A program made the translations under genes and the position numbers. From Dichotomocladium elegans (lineage: Eukaryota; Mucoromycota; Mucoromycetes; Mucorales; Lichtheimiaceae): a DNA stretch of 64,000 nt. Positions 24,630-35,933 of this stretch are shown here, in pieces (the first letter of the stretch is position 1; each line of letters opens with the position of its first letter). The notes beneath the pieces are model-generated. The model saw only the letters and a list, made by a program, of their open reading frames with translations, was not told where the DNA came from and ran no database searches. The stretch is from the NCBI GenBank assembly GCA_025716815.1, contig JAIXMN010000018.1, positions 558,001 to 622,000 of the forward strand, given 5' to 3'.

Positions 24630-25700
24630 TCCGGGGTTCAAGGGTTGAGCTACCTGCCCTGGTAGATCTTCCTAAAGAGTGCGTATCAGCCGAACGATAC
24701 ATGATCCATGATAGAAATTGATCCAACAACAATTTACAATAGCGCCACGGCCTGACGTGGTACAAATTCTCGAAGCGGCAACGTTTGTTGTATGGGACGA
24801 GACACCCAGGATCAGTAAAGATATAATCAATGATTTAGATCTGTTGCTATTTACAATTTGCTTTAAGCATTGTTCATGAGCTATTATACCGTATAGGAGT
24901 GTAGCAAGCGCCCACCTCCAATGATGCAACAGTCTTGCAAAATTTAGCACAGCCCTTGCTGTGTAATCATTGATACTGACAAGATGTGTTCCTCTGCTAA
25001 TAATTTTGCATAGATCCCATCTGTACACCTTGATCTATGATGTTTTCTGGTGACATGCGCAACGCGCCGCCTGCCCATCAAATTCTAATCGATCTTGGCA
25101 TTTTGACACCAGCAAACCGTGATGCCCAAAATCAATCTATGGATTATAAAAGAGCGATTCCCTGGCGACGTGCATGAGTTCCTGAGCGCTGTTTATCTGG
25201 ATAACCCAGATGACCAAATCGCACACCCGCTAGAGCTCCATAAACAGCTTTGAGCCCTCTGGACCTCCTCCTCATTCGCTGAAATCGAAGGTTGGCTGTC
25301 CCAGCATGCTCCTTCAAATTTAGACACGCCTCGGGGTCTTTGTAATAGAATCTGCTTGATTATTTGCTCTTTTCAACATATGCCGTCGAAGCAGACATTG
25401 TGCCTGGATATAACATCGACGTTGTTGTCCTTATACCAAGATTAAGCTGGTCGCCTCCTTTAGCCAATATTCCATTAAATTCACCAGAACCCAATCTCCA
25501 GTACAGCTGTCTTTTGCTATGGCGATTTACACGTCCTAAGACCAAATGTTTGAAAGCATTCGTCCCATCTACCGGAGCCAATGTTTGTTCATGGCTTACT
25601 ATGCGTAGCATTATCTCGAGTACACACCGACATCCGCTCATATTACTCTAGACCGAGATGCTTCTTCGATTTCTCGGCGCAGCGAGTTATACACAAGAAA
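24630..25700 (+). mobile_element. Degenerate Helitron-type PIF1-like helicase, C-terminal half
   Basis: In three + frames joined by frameshifts I read LEAATFVVWDETPRISKDII (Walker B region; Helitron helicases usually have an IIWDEAPM-type block), then KINLWIIKERFPGDVHEFLS followed by DNPDD, then GLCNRICLIICSFQHM, and finally LPEPMFVHGLLCVALSRVHT. The order and spacing match the end of PIF1-like helicases of Helitrons: a segment on the growing list of drained sub-elements, GLCNGTRL, and the VALSR(V) motif close to the C-terminus. Many stops and shifts. The Rep nuclease part is not seen, so only the helicase end survives here. Confidence 0.72.
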
Positions 25701-25958
25701 TGTCGCCTGGAGAGACGTTCTTGACCAGGAGTAAAGCTTCGTTTTATCTATCTTATTCTTATAGTTATACTTTTCTAACGAAAGATATTATGAAACTCAG
25801 AAGGGACTTATGCCCGGGAAAGAAATGTCCGATCTCTTGGACTTGGATCGGTAGGCTGTCCGAGTCGGACCCCCTCCTTTCGACACCGGGAGTGCGCAAA
25901 GAATTTCTGAAAAAGTGTATACAGCCTCCTTTTTGTGAACGCCTTATTAAAAGATTCA

Positions 25959-27367
25959 ATGGGAAATCAAAAAAAGAAACAAAAAGATCCCGTCCTCCTT
26001 GGCGTTCCCAACGGCGCAATATCGGAAAATGATGACACTGATGCTTATATAACAAAGATCGGCGGTGTTCCTGTACGCAAGCAAGCTCTTCTATTTCCTT
26101 TGCGGGCAATTTGGACATTGAATTGCTAAAGCAGCCATTGTCGTCTTTATTATTAGATCTGGTTAGATCCCGAAAGGCCTCCTTCCCCCGAGATCTTGAC
26201 CTGCAAAATTTGCAAGAAGCCAAAATATTTAATTTTCCAAGGTTATGCACCTCTGAATAACTCGGCTTATCATCGGGTTATCTATGTCTGGGGTTGTAAC
26301 AACCGAGGATGCATGCGCAAGGAGGGAAGGTAAGCGTAAAGGGTTCAATTGCGCCAAGCGAGATTGTGTGTGCTCACGATGGTTTCTTTCTGTTTATCTC
26401 GCATCGCTTGTGATCAACAGTTTCTCGGTTCTACGATCCCATTTGGTTGATCCAGAGTATCTGGCAGCCCAGAAGCGGAAAGAAGAGGAGAAACGGAAAA
26501 AAGAGGAGCTTCGGAAACAGCAAGCATCCCCTTTTGGTGCTGGTGGCTTTCAGGTAAAAGCGTCGGTTTGCATCCCTTTTCGTCATCCCCTTCTATATTC
26601 ATTGATGTCTGTTTCTTTGGATTACATAGTTGGGTGATCTCTGGGGTGCGGCGCCAACGTCGATGATGCAAAATACCATGCCTACTTTTGCCTCTATGGC
26701 TTCGAAGACTGCAGACTCATCTAAAAAGGATCCGCTCGCGGAATCTCTGGCAAAGATGTCCCTCAATGCTACCCCGCGCACCGTGATCCCGCCCGAAGCC
26801 ATTGTAAGCTTCCCGGCCGTGAACCTTTGGATTGACGAAGAGGATCTGACGAATCTGGCTAATATGGGCATCGATATGTCGCGCTATCAGCACTATGTTG
26901 ACATGGAAAATGAGCTTCTCGAAAGCGCTGCAGACGAAGAATGGAGTGGCGAGGCATATGAAAAGCAACACTTACCTCGTGGTGTTGATAAATTGTTCAA
27001 AAAATTCATGGAGCGTGTCGAGTGTGAGCCGAGCCAGTGCGTCCGCTATGAAATGGGTGGCACTCCCCTTTTGTATCACCAACTTCAGAAACCTCCCCAG
27101 GCGATGGCGGGCCGGTGTAATCATTGCGGTGCTCCACGGATATTCGAGCTTCAACTGATGCCGAACATCTTGTCTGTCCTGCCTGTGTCAGACTATGCAT
27201 CAACCGGAAGTACAGATGGCCAGAACAAGCGCATCAACAGCTGGGATGTTGGCATGGAGTTTGGAACTGTTCTGGTGTTTGTCTGCGAAAAAGATTGCCA
27301 TCCGGATAGCATGGAGCTTCCTTCACATGTGGAAGAATACGCCATTGTGCAGTATGAACAAGATTAG
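25959..27367 (+). CDS. TSR4: TSR4 / programmed cell death 2 (PDCD2) family protein
   Basis: Exons 25959-26072, 26157-26329, 26421-26553 and 26630-27367 give 385 residues. In yeast Tsr4 is a dedicated cytosolic chaperone for ribosomal protein uS5 (Rps2) and is needed for 20S pre-rRNA processing. The N-terminal half has GGVPIWLDPERPPSPE and CKICKKPKYLIFQGYAP with a downstream CNNRGCMRKEG. The C-terminal PDCD2_C domain carries the zinc-binding-like RCNHCGAPRIFELQLMPNIL and WDVGMEFGTVLVFVCEKDC. The middle linker is Lys/Glu-rich (EEEKRKKEELRKQQ). The splice joining exons 1 and 2 rebuilds VPIWLDP, and the others are also in phase. It sits alone downstream of transposon relics. Confidence 0.92.
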
Positions 27368-27539
27368 TCTTGCCAGACCCAGCATCTCCATGTCCATTTT
27401 CCCCACCCGACAGCCCACCGCTACGCATTGTGTATATAGGCCAGAAAAAACACATTCAGTTTAAAATGTAAAGTTTTATTTTTCATGTTTATGCACAATT
27501 TCCCCAAAAATCAAAAGGCCGCATGTCAACAACCGAATT

Positions 27540-27960
27540 TGCCGCAAGATGTCGCTCTACAAAGAGATACGTCAGTGGCGTATCGATCCTTCGTCTTCTG
27601 TATACGCAGCTTTCCACATTTGTAGTCGTGCCCTAGCAGTTCGGAAGCCGTAGGATCGCCAAAATAGAAACCGCGGTTCGCCCAGATCACAGGGAATACT
27701 GTCGCAAAACTAAAGCTGAGGATATCGCTATATAAAACATCGAGTCTCGAGGATAACGATGTGCTTATCTCCCACCCTATTCGCCTGAACTCAATCCTAT
27801 TGAACAACTTTGGTCGGTTATGAAGAGCAAAGTGAAACGTAGTAGGTCCTCGCAAAGCGAGACATACGGATGACCCGAATCAGCGGAACATGAATAACCT
27901 AAAGTTGGGTGATTTCGAAGCACTCGCCCCTTATTCTTATAGGTATCTAGTTAAGTTGTA
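27540..27960 (+). mobile_element. Degenerate Tc1-type transposase 3' fragment
   Basis: Bases 27775-27850 read LPPYSPELNPIEQLWSVMKS followed by KVKRSRS, the final catalytic block of Tc1-type elements. DNA identity with 21615-21760 is obvious by eye, from GATATCGCT through AAAGCGAGAC. Upstream and downstream frames are broken. It keeps the Asn-Pro-Ile-Glu (NPIEQ) that the 21-kb copy has altered to YSIEQ. Confidence 0.8.
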
Positions 27961-30442
27961 TATGAAGGCACTTGACTTGCATGTGCATCCTGAACAATGA
28001 TTTATTCGAGCAAGCGTACGGATTCAGTCATCTGAAGCGAGTAAGATTTGGCTTCAATAACTCCGGGTTGGCAAATAAAGCAGCGTTACCGCGGTATTGA
28101 TTACACAAATTGACTAGCTACTGCAGCTAAGAGGAATAGTATTGGTTATTTAGTAGAAGTAACAACCAAGCCTTATGGCTCGAATTCACCCGCTTAAATA
28201 TAACTGCTTTCGCGATCCAATCCAGGTATTGCCGGGTCTTGCGTAGGTTTTTTAATATGAAAACCGGCCTGCGCACGGACTTTTTCAATTATTGTTCCAA
28301 CTCAAATGTAAGCATACCTTACTTAAAAGGATAAGGAACCAATTGAGACCATGATATTGACTGAAGAGGGGAATTAGCCTCCTTTTACATCAAATACCTG
28401 TTGATTTGGAACATTGACAATGGGGTCAAATATAGAATTAGCAATAAGGGTTTGTGAGTGAGTGAGTGCGTGCGTGCGTGCGCGGGTATGTGTCAATGTT
28501 CCTGCAGCGGCGAATAACCAGACGTACGGACGCGTGTTAGCACTAAGCTTTCCGCTATGAGGAATCAGTAAATGCGCCAGTAGCGGGTAACAGATACTGA
28601 AAGATGATGTCCTTTTGATTCATACAGCGGGAGTATGAAAGTGGCTTTCATTTCCACTTGTCGTAAAATTGCACTTTACACTCGCCTTCCGAGCAGATAA
28701 AGCAAGTTATTCACCATCACGGAAAAATCTATATGGCCAGTTGCGATCGCAAAGGTCAATCTACTAACAGCACTCAAATTTACTTTGGAACATCCAATGA
28801 TCTGAGGAGTTGCCAATTCCTCCGTTGATTGATCGCATCGTCTACATTCACTTTTGAATCTCGCCTCACTTCCTAAAATAGAAACGTTTATCCCTTTTCC
28901 ATAGATGCCGGAAACGCAATTCCACCTCGTCTCTTTATCCCACTGAGCCAATTGCACCGTGACATTCCGCATCCACAATAATAACAGTAGCTGAACTCTC
29001 GCGACTAGGCATAATTCCAAACGTTTATCTCCCTACGCAGGCTAAATTAGTGAAGCCAAACCCAAATGATATAGCCCAACTCGCATCACCGGCTGTTTTA
29101 AGACACTCTCGCTGAACCTGTATTCTGGAAGAAAGTTATAGCAAGCCAAAGTTCTACGAATCACTCATAAGGAATAATCAACGATACCAAAACAAATTTG
29201 ATAGCATTTCAGCCTAAGGCTGCCACCCTCCATACACCAATGCCAACCGCATAACCAATGTACCGATTACTCAGACCTATAATATCGAATATTAACTAAT
29301 GGCTTATCTCTGTGGGAATACGCAATTTACTTCATCTCGACATTGATTAAATTCCGTATGCCATGGTCAATCCCAAAGTCATGATCAGAACGCTTCGTTG
29401 AAGAAGACGTCAGATATGAACCTCCTACAGTTGCCGTCTGGCACTTTGATGACGCTTTATTCTTCCATATCGTTTTCTACCATTTAATAGTGGTACTGGT
29501 AGAACATAGTTTTATAGGATGAACCAATTGGACAAGTTCAAGATCCCTCCGCCGTTTTGCATCCATATGACTGGTGACTTGGAGAATGCTTTCACAGCGG
29601 ATGTTACTTCGTCGTTGAAAGCAAACGTTTGATTCTCGCTACTAGTGCCAAATGGTTAGCTGTTAATGAAGGTATTTATTCCTTACCCTTTGAAAGGCAT
29701 GGCGTTACTACATATTCCAATAGTTTGAACCGGGGCGAGGAAGATCAAGGCACACCTTCTGTTTCCCATCCTGGCTTAAAGCGGTTTATTTATACCTATT
29801 ATTTAAAACATTAATCTTTATACGTATTGCTACTGTACAGATTGGCGCAAGAACCAAGAACAAGACACGCCCGCGGGCATTTCCATCTTGGCTCCTTCAC
29901 TGACGACGGCCGATGTTGGTATGCCTGCATGCTGGCTGGGTATTACTTCTTTAACAATTTCATCCTTGGTCTCTCACTCGATCCAATTGCCCACGTACTT
30001 GAATTGGCACAGAAGAGAGGTCAAAAAGGATACCGGACCACCCAGTGGTGCTGCTATTTGGCTCTCTTCGGTGCAGGGCCTTTCTCTTTTTTTTTTCTTG
30101 TTTACCGAGTAACGCGCTTGCTTCTCGCTTTGCCTGTGCTTGTTCCCTGCAGTCGCTTCTACATTGCTCTCACCCAGGTGCTCCCTCCCCCCTTTTTTTC
30201 GGCTCTAGTCTGATCGGTCCCGCGTTCATCGGCGTAATTTAACGCTGCACCGCATTCCATTTTGCGTCGTGCCGCCTTTATCACCTCCCCCAAGCGATCC
30301 CCAACCGTTGCTTCTAGCGCTCGCCCGTGCCTTGTCGCTGCTGCCCCTTTTCTTCTCTTGTCATTGCTTCTGGCCTTGTCTTTCCTTGCTCCCGCTGCTG
30401 CTCCTGGCGCACCACCCATCCTTTGCCGTGGTTATCCGGGGG

Positions 30443-30469
30443 GGGTCACCTGAATACGCCAGGTGACCC
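30443..30469. repeat. Perfect 10-bp hairpin GGGTCACCTG / CAGGTGACCC
   Basis: Arms 30443-30452 and 30460-30469 are exact inverted repeats separated by the 7-nt loop AATACGC, at the right edge of a GC-rich island. It could be a terminator-like or element-end hairpin; nothing in the context decides. Confidence 0.85.
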
Positions 30470-30993
30470 GGGTTGGTAAGTCAAAGTGTAAAGCGAAGGT
30501 AGTAACCAAATCGGTTTACTCGTAGAAAGGAAAAATTATGGCAAGAGCCAAAAAGTGCCAATGGTGACATGGCTGACACTCAACCCACGTTTCCTTGCTG
30601 GTGAGGCTGAATTCCGTATGGTATGACATGGCCCAAAAAAAAACGCAACTCTGTATGGGTGACAGGACAAAAGACAAAAGCAAGGACGACGGGCATCAGA
30701 AAAGAAAAAGGGATGTCCCACCCATTCTTTTCAAGCAAGGATGCTCTAGGTGGGTCTTTTCTCAGTTTCCTTATACGACGTAAGCGACTTCTTTTTCGTT
30801 ATTATTTTATCTTGTGTTCGAAGTTTATTTTGGAAATAAAGTAATTCGTTAATGAATGCTAGTAGCGCTGTAAGAATGTGGAGGTGATTGTAAACCCTAG
30901 GAAAGCAAGATGATTTAGTTTTTAATCTACATTTCTGTCGTTCGACCCCCTCGTACCTTTTACGATGATGCCAAACCAAATATACAAAAGATA

Positions 30994-32711
30994 TTAATTC
31001 ATTCCGTTATCAGACAAGTTCATTAATAGCTGTCCTAGGCATCGTCGGGTGGCTGCGTCATCTTTGAGGACTGCGTGAAAAGTCGTGTCCCGCAGAGGCT
31101 CGGGAAGGCACTGACGTAATGCCTCACGCGCTCTAGCCAAGGTAAATGTTAGCGAAGATGCTCTCTGAGTCCCTCTTTGTATGAGATATTTACCTGGGAT
31201 TATCGGATAATCTTAAATAGCAGCGAATAACATGTTTAAGCAACCGAATCGCTTGCGTTTCGACGAGCTGCGTCACCATGTTATGCAGCACCGTGGCAAC
31301 TGCATAAAATCGTTCGTAGGTTTGGCAAATGTAGTACTAGGTCGCATAAGTTCGTTGTGAAGTCCCGTGTAGCATGGAGTAATCCAACAACACTTACGAG
31401 TCCAGTCTCGTCCAGCAAGATTTTTTGAATGATGAAGATAGCGACGGTTTTAGACAATTCGCTGCCGGTTTCCATGATTCGGAGACACAGGGGTATAATT
31501 TCAGTGGAAAGCAAGAAGCTAATCACTTCTGGATTATCATTCTAAAATACCACAATTAACATATTTTCCTTTTCTTTCCTTGATCCTCCTTCCTTACCTT
31601 TACAAGGGCGCCGATCACACCGAGACTCGTCAAGCGCAGATACTCAAATGGCCGAGTTTTGCTAGTCGTGTTTAGGAATGGATATAAGTAGAGGGGAAGA
31701 TGGGCTACATTATTATGAGAAAGGATATCATGAGGATACACTGCCGTTGTTCCTCCTCCCTCCATTCACATCGCCTTTTTTATCCGTTACCATTCAGAAA
31801 CAACGTCCGGGTCTCGTTATGGTTTGCAACGCATTGAAGTAGTGCGAGTGCATTGCACACCCGATTAGATGTGACTCCGTTCAAAGTAGGGGGAGTAAGC
31901 ATGGGATAGACCGACACAATTTCCTGAAGCAGCACCGTAATCACTCCTAATAATTGTTAAAAGTTATTCCTGAACCTGCTCGTGGACTGTGTCGTTCCGC
32001 ATAGCCCCTCAAGACACACGTATTCCCCAACGCACACGCACATACAAACACGTTCGCTTTCTTCTACCTACCATACGAATACCAAAGCACCAGCGCCAAA
32101 TCCTCGTACTGTTCGCGTTTCTTGCTGAGATCAAGCAAAGCCTGTTCACGTAGAGATGGATTCAACAGCTCAAGGACAAGTGTGTAAATCTTGTCTTCCT
32201 CGAGCTGTGCCAATTTCTGCTGTACTTGATGATCTTGCTGCTGTTGTTGCAGAAAGGGTAAGTTCATTGCCCCTGCTGCCTTGCCACCGGACATTGGCGC
32301 ATTCTGTGCCGCCGCTGCCGCTGCTGCTGCCGCTGCTGCTGCTGCCATGTTACTATTGGCTAGGAATGCTGCAGGATAGCCTCCATTACCGCCGCCACCA
32401 TATAGGTCCGTGGATGTGCCGCCGCGACCGGCTGCTGCTGCCGCGGACATGCCAGGATGCTGGTGTTGTTGCTGCTGCTGAGCCACAGCGGCGGCAACAG
32501 CGGCTGCAGCGTGATGGACTGCTTGCTGCTGTTGCTGTTGCTGCTGTTGCTGCTGTTGCTGTTGTTGTTGTTGTTGATTATTGCTGCCAAGCGTAGGGAA
32601 CTGCTGTGACATGTTCCCGGTGCCGTTTGACTGAAGCAGAGCAGCAAGCGGATTAGGTGCCCCTCCCGAAGGCTGCTGAAGGTATTGATGGTACTGTGAG
32701 TTAGGTAGCAT
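30994..32711 (-). CDS. CAF40: CCR4-NOT complex subunit CAF40/CNOT9 (Rcd1 family)
   Basis: Exons 32711-32072, 31946-31791, 31704-31598, 31541-31398, 31336-31194 and 31132-30994 give 442 residues. CAF40 is an armadillo-repeat subunit of the CCR4-NOT deadenylase and binds NOT1 and silencing or decay factors. The conserved core starts at [20 protein letters not shown] and continues through [77 protein letters not shown] and [19 protein letters not shown]. About 160 residues in front are low complexity: long Gln runs, two Ala runs and Gly/Asn stretches, longer than in animals but also seen in some fungal orthologues. Rejoining exons 4 and 5 recreates the diagnostic CQTYERF, confirming the model. 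Confidence 0.96.
32521..32578. repeat. CAG/CAA-type glutamine codon repeat in CAF40
   Basis: On the + strand mixed TGC/TTG triplets encode about 19 consecutive Gln in the minus-strand CAF40 N-terminus. Interrupted codons suggest moderate age. A GCC/GCT alanine repeat follows at about 32306-32350. Confidence 0.9.
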
Positions 32712-33003
32712 TGACAGTACAATTCAATAGAAAAAAGGGTTTTTCTAGAGAGGAAAAAAAAAGAGCGAGGAGGCCTCAGTAAGCTGAATCGCGGTTGTTT
32801 GCCGTATTTGTGATCAAATTAAACCCAGCCATTTCTAGACATACAGATCATTTCTCATAATCTCTACGTCTACCCCCATTTAAGAAGCGTGAACAGAACC
32901 AGTCCCTCTTTTATAAATATAAACCACTTCTTCTGCTTAACAGAAGGAAAGTTCCCAAACTTTCGGTCAATTCGTGACCCACAGGGTTCTTGTTCCTTCT
33001 ATA

Positions 33004-34598
33004 TTAATTGCTGTTGCTCTTCTCTTGTTCCCAATAGAGCTTTTCCATCATCCCTAAAAACACACAGGTTTGACTTGGTTAACCAAACATTGGCATTGCT
33101 ATAAAAGATGCCACTTGCCTGTAATAGGCAGCACGTCAATTGCGGGAAGACTTTGCTCTTCCGGTACTCCTACACTGTCTTTCGCATCACTCTGGGCCAT
33201 TCTGTTTTCCGAGAAAAACTTGGCAGCCTTTTGAGTATCTTCTGGTGATGAGAAGCGAACATGGCACTAATGCGTAATAATTTTACGATCTTGAATGATT
33301 TGCGATATTCCCCCTCCAGAGCTGGCACTGCTTACGCTGACATTTCCCCTTTTGAAATTGAGAAAGGCAATCTTAGCGCCAGACGATTCCAATAAAGCCT
33401 ATGAAGAGACCATTGAGTATCTGTATCCGGAATATCTTCAAAACAATGATGATGGTGGCGGTGAAAGCATACTTTAACGACCGTTTTTGAGCTTTTGGGA
33501 TGCAGGTTAGATACAACAGCGATGATGTCCTTGGGATAGTCCCCCGCTTTCTCCTCGTTGCCTCCCGAGTCTTGTGCATCTGCTTCGTCTGATTTTCTCC
33601 TCTTGGATCTAGAGAGCTCATTATACTTGTTCCAAAGTTCGGTGATTTCCTGTTTTCTTTTGGCTTGATGTTCCAGATATTGATCCCTATACTTTATCCA
33701 GTCGGCCCTATATATTTGCATGTCAGGTACTCTTGTTCCTACTCAGCTGGCCGTGGCAGGGGGAATCAGGGGAACGGAGAGGATTTGATTGCTGCTCACT
33801 TTGTCATAACACGCAGAGCAAGTACATCGATCTTGGGGTTATTTTTTTCTTCCTCAGCGGACGCATCGACGCCATACCGATTCATCAGCTGGATAGCCTT
33901 GTTGACGTTCTCCTTGTTATCAAATTCGACAAAGCAATAGCCATGGAACCGATTTTTGCCCGATGCATCTTGAGGTATTCTTATGAACGACACATGTCCG
34001 ACACACTCATTAAACAATTCGGCGATTTTTGCATCCGTATCATATGGTTTCTCGAGCCCTTCCTGATATTGGACCATCAGAGGACGATAAAACGGTTCTT
34101 GTCCAACCGATCCTCAACCCTTTGGATATAAAAAGTTATCCTCTTCAACATACCACATAGATAGACCAGTCATCGAGCTCCTCCTTTTTGCTAAGGACAA
34201 AAGGCTTCAACCTGCCCACAGCCAGCTCTTCTTCGTTCAACTAGGCATCCAAACCACACGCAAAACGGTTCAACCCCAGAACTGGACAGGACATATCTCA
34301 TAGAGCGTTTACGAAAGAAAACCTACCATAAGTCTAGACGATCCTTGAACAGCTCCCTTAATGTCTTCTGCTGAAGCCTTTAGTGGCGCCAGTTTGGTCA
34401 GCGTTAAAAGCGTATTGATCGGGACAACTGGTGTAAATTGGCACGGTCAACATTAAAGACGCGACTTGGCCATGATTAGCTTGTCTTACAGCCGTTTCCC
34501 TTGTCTAGGTGATTTTGCATAATTTTATCCCACTGTAAATTGGCATCGCTAAACAGAGTTTCGAGTGCATTCAAGACTTTGCGATCTGTATTTGCCAT
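33004..34598 (-). CDS. LARP7-type La-related protein: La motif, RRM1 and xRRM-like C-terminus
   Basis: Eight exons (34598-34490, 34427-34327, 34240-34154, 34062-33800, 33707-33473, 33398-33336, 33266-33119, 33053-33004) give 351 residues. LARP7 proteins bind the 3' oligo-U end and a stem-loop of one specific RNA: 7SK in animals, telomerase RNA in ciliates and in fission yeast (Pof8/Lar7). La motif: KVLNALETLFSDANLQWDKI, FVPINTLLTLTKLAPLKAS. RRM1: DDWSIYVEGLEKPYD, HVSFIRIPQ, FHGYCFVEF. A Lys/Arg and acidic linker follows, then an xRRM-like fold: IIAVVSNLHPKSS, GAKIAFLNFKRGN, CHVRFSSPEDTQKAAKFF and a final helix MMEKLYWEQEKSNSN with the Tyr-Trp typical of that helix. Genuine La (LHP1) is the alternative; the short C-terminal helix favours LARP7. 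The last intron (33118-33054) has a GC donor. Confidence 0.85.
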
Positions 34599-34858
34599 TC
34601 TAGTAATTGTTAAAGCAGAAAGGGAAAAAAAATGAGAAGGGAAAATGCTTTCCAAATTTGGAATCCACGTTCAGTTTGGGGGGCGGTTGATTGAATGTGG
34701 AGGGTTCTTTTTTTGGGGGGGAGTTGGGCAGTTGGGTGGGCCAGGGCTGGTTGGGAGGGGCGGGAAGGTGTGCCGCTGTGCGGGGCCCTAGACAAATTAA
34801 GGGCTACTGCTGGGACAGTCTGACAACCCTCCTTTTTTCTTGCCCTAGCGAATCAATC
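34599..34858. promoter_or_regulatory. Divergent promoter of LARP7 (-) and RPS3 (+) with a G-rich tract
   Basis: The two start codons are 260 bp apart. The region has a strongly G-rich + strand between 34676 and 34776 with several GGG runs spaced by 1-7 nt (34713-34748), and GCCCTA elements (34786 and 34843) on the RPS3 side that resemble ribosomal-protein promoter motifs of other fungi. Regulatory role is inferred from position. Confidence 0.45.
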
Positions 34859-35933
34859 ATGGCGTCTCAAGCCGCTCAAATCTCCAAGAAGAGAAAGGTA
34901 GAGAGAAGCAACTGCAATGGATGGATGGATGGATAGAAGGATGGCATGAAAGGGGCTCTCTTTTATTTGGACTGACATTCATGTTTATAATTGTTATTGG
35001 ACAAAATTTAGTTCGTAAGTAACTCAATCTTCCCTCCCTCCTCCCCAAAAATGACCACAACAGCAAACATTCTCGAAAAGAACGACAACTTAATAATCGT
35101 GGGTTCCAGGTTGCCGATGGTGTTTTCTATGCTGAATTGAACGAATTCCTCACCCGTGAGTTGGCCGATGATGGCTATGCCGGTGTCGAAGTCCGTGTCA
35201 CTCCCGCTCGTACCGAGTATGTGTCTACTGCCCAGCCCGCAACATTCTTTTTTCTTTCCTTCTCTTCCACACACACTCTCTTTTCATCAAACATCGGGAA
35301 ACTAAGCGTCATTCCTATTTTTTTTTGCGCTACGATAGAATCATTATCCGTGCCACTCACACGCAGAATGTTCTCGGCGAGAAGGGCCGTCGCATCCGCG
35401 AGCTTACCTTCTTGGTCCAGAAGCGTTTCCGCTTCGCCGAGAACACCGTCGAGCTCTACGCTGAGCGCGTCCAGAACCGCGGTTTGTCGGCCATTGCCCA
35501 GGCTGAGTCTGTCAAGTACAAGCTGCTCAACGGCTTGGCTGTCCGCCGTGCCTGCTATGGTGTTGTTCGCTTCGTCATGGAGTCTGGTGCCAAGGGTTGC
35601 GAGGTTGTTGTCTCTGGCAAGCTCCGTGCTGCCCGTGCCAAGGCCATGAAGTTCGGCGACGGCTTCATGATTCACTCTGGTCAGCCCACCAATGACTTTA
35701 TCACCACCGCTGTCCGTCACGTCATGTTGCGCCAGGGTGTTTTGGGTATCAAGGTCAAGATCATGCTCGACAGCGATCCCTCTGGTCGTCAGGGCCCCAA
35801 GAACGCCTTGCCCGATGTGATCACCATTCTCGAGCCCAAGGACGAGACCCCCATTGTCGAGCCCATGACCCAGGAATTTGGTCGTGTTGCTGCTGCCCCT
35901 GAGCAGCCCGCAGCTCAACCTATCGAGGCATGA
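34859..35933 (+). CDS. RPS3: 40S ribosomal protein S3 (uS3)
   Basis: Exons 34859-34897, 35110-35216 and 35339-35933 give 246 residues, typical for uS3. It sits at the mRNA entry channel of the small subunit. The N-terminus [13 protein letters not shown] precedes [19 protein letters not shown]; the KH domain is seen at [20 protein letters not shown], then [40 protein letters not shown] and [14 protein letters not shown]. The C-terminal tail is Pro/Ala/Glu-rich ([10 protein letters not shown]). Codon use in exon 3 is strongly biased to C-ending codons, as expected of a highly expressed gene. The acceptor of exon 2 is set at 35110 to keep KKRK joined to VADG; the family usually has Phe before VADG. 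Confidence 0.97.

Larger units (their letters stand above)
23610..25958. other. Intergenic between the reductase and TSR4, transposon-rich
   Basis: Two overlapping relic zones (23900-24560 minus, 24630-25700 plus) fill most of it. The rest, 23610-23900 and 25700-25958, shows no gene. Confidence 0.6.
27368..30993. other. Intergenic, TSR4 to CAF40, with relics and a GC-rich island
   Basis: A Tc1-type fragment (27540-27960) is listed separately. 28000-29600 is AT-rich with only short frames, including an unassigned 115-codon minus-strand frame (28676-29020). 29830-30480 is a GC/CT-rich island with open frames on both strands and a perfect hairpin at its right edge; I cannot assign it. 30850-30993 is the 3' flank of CAF40. 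Confidence 0.5.

Noticed and set aside
28441..28500. GTGAGTGAGTGCGTGCG repeats as a possible CRISPR or telomere-like array
   Set aside because: Simple dinucleotide-type drift; no spacers and no telomeric unit.
29827..30213. 128-codon plus-strand frame with hydrophobic segments
   Set aside because: No recognised family; competing frames on both strands and an embedded poly-T. Recorded only as an unassigned island.
32156..32596. 146-codon plus-strand Leu/Val-rich frame, looking like a membrane protein
   Set aside because: Antisense of the CAF40 Gln/Ala repeats.
35175..35918. 247-codon minus-strand frame
   Set aside because: Shadow of RPS3 exon 3 created by its strong codon bias.
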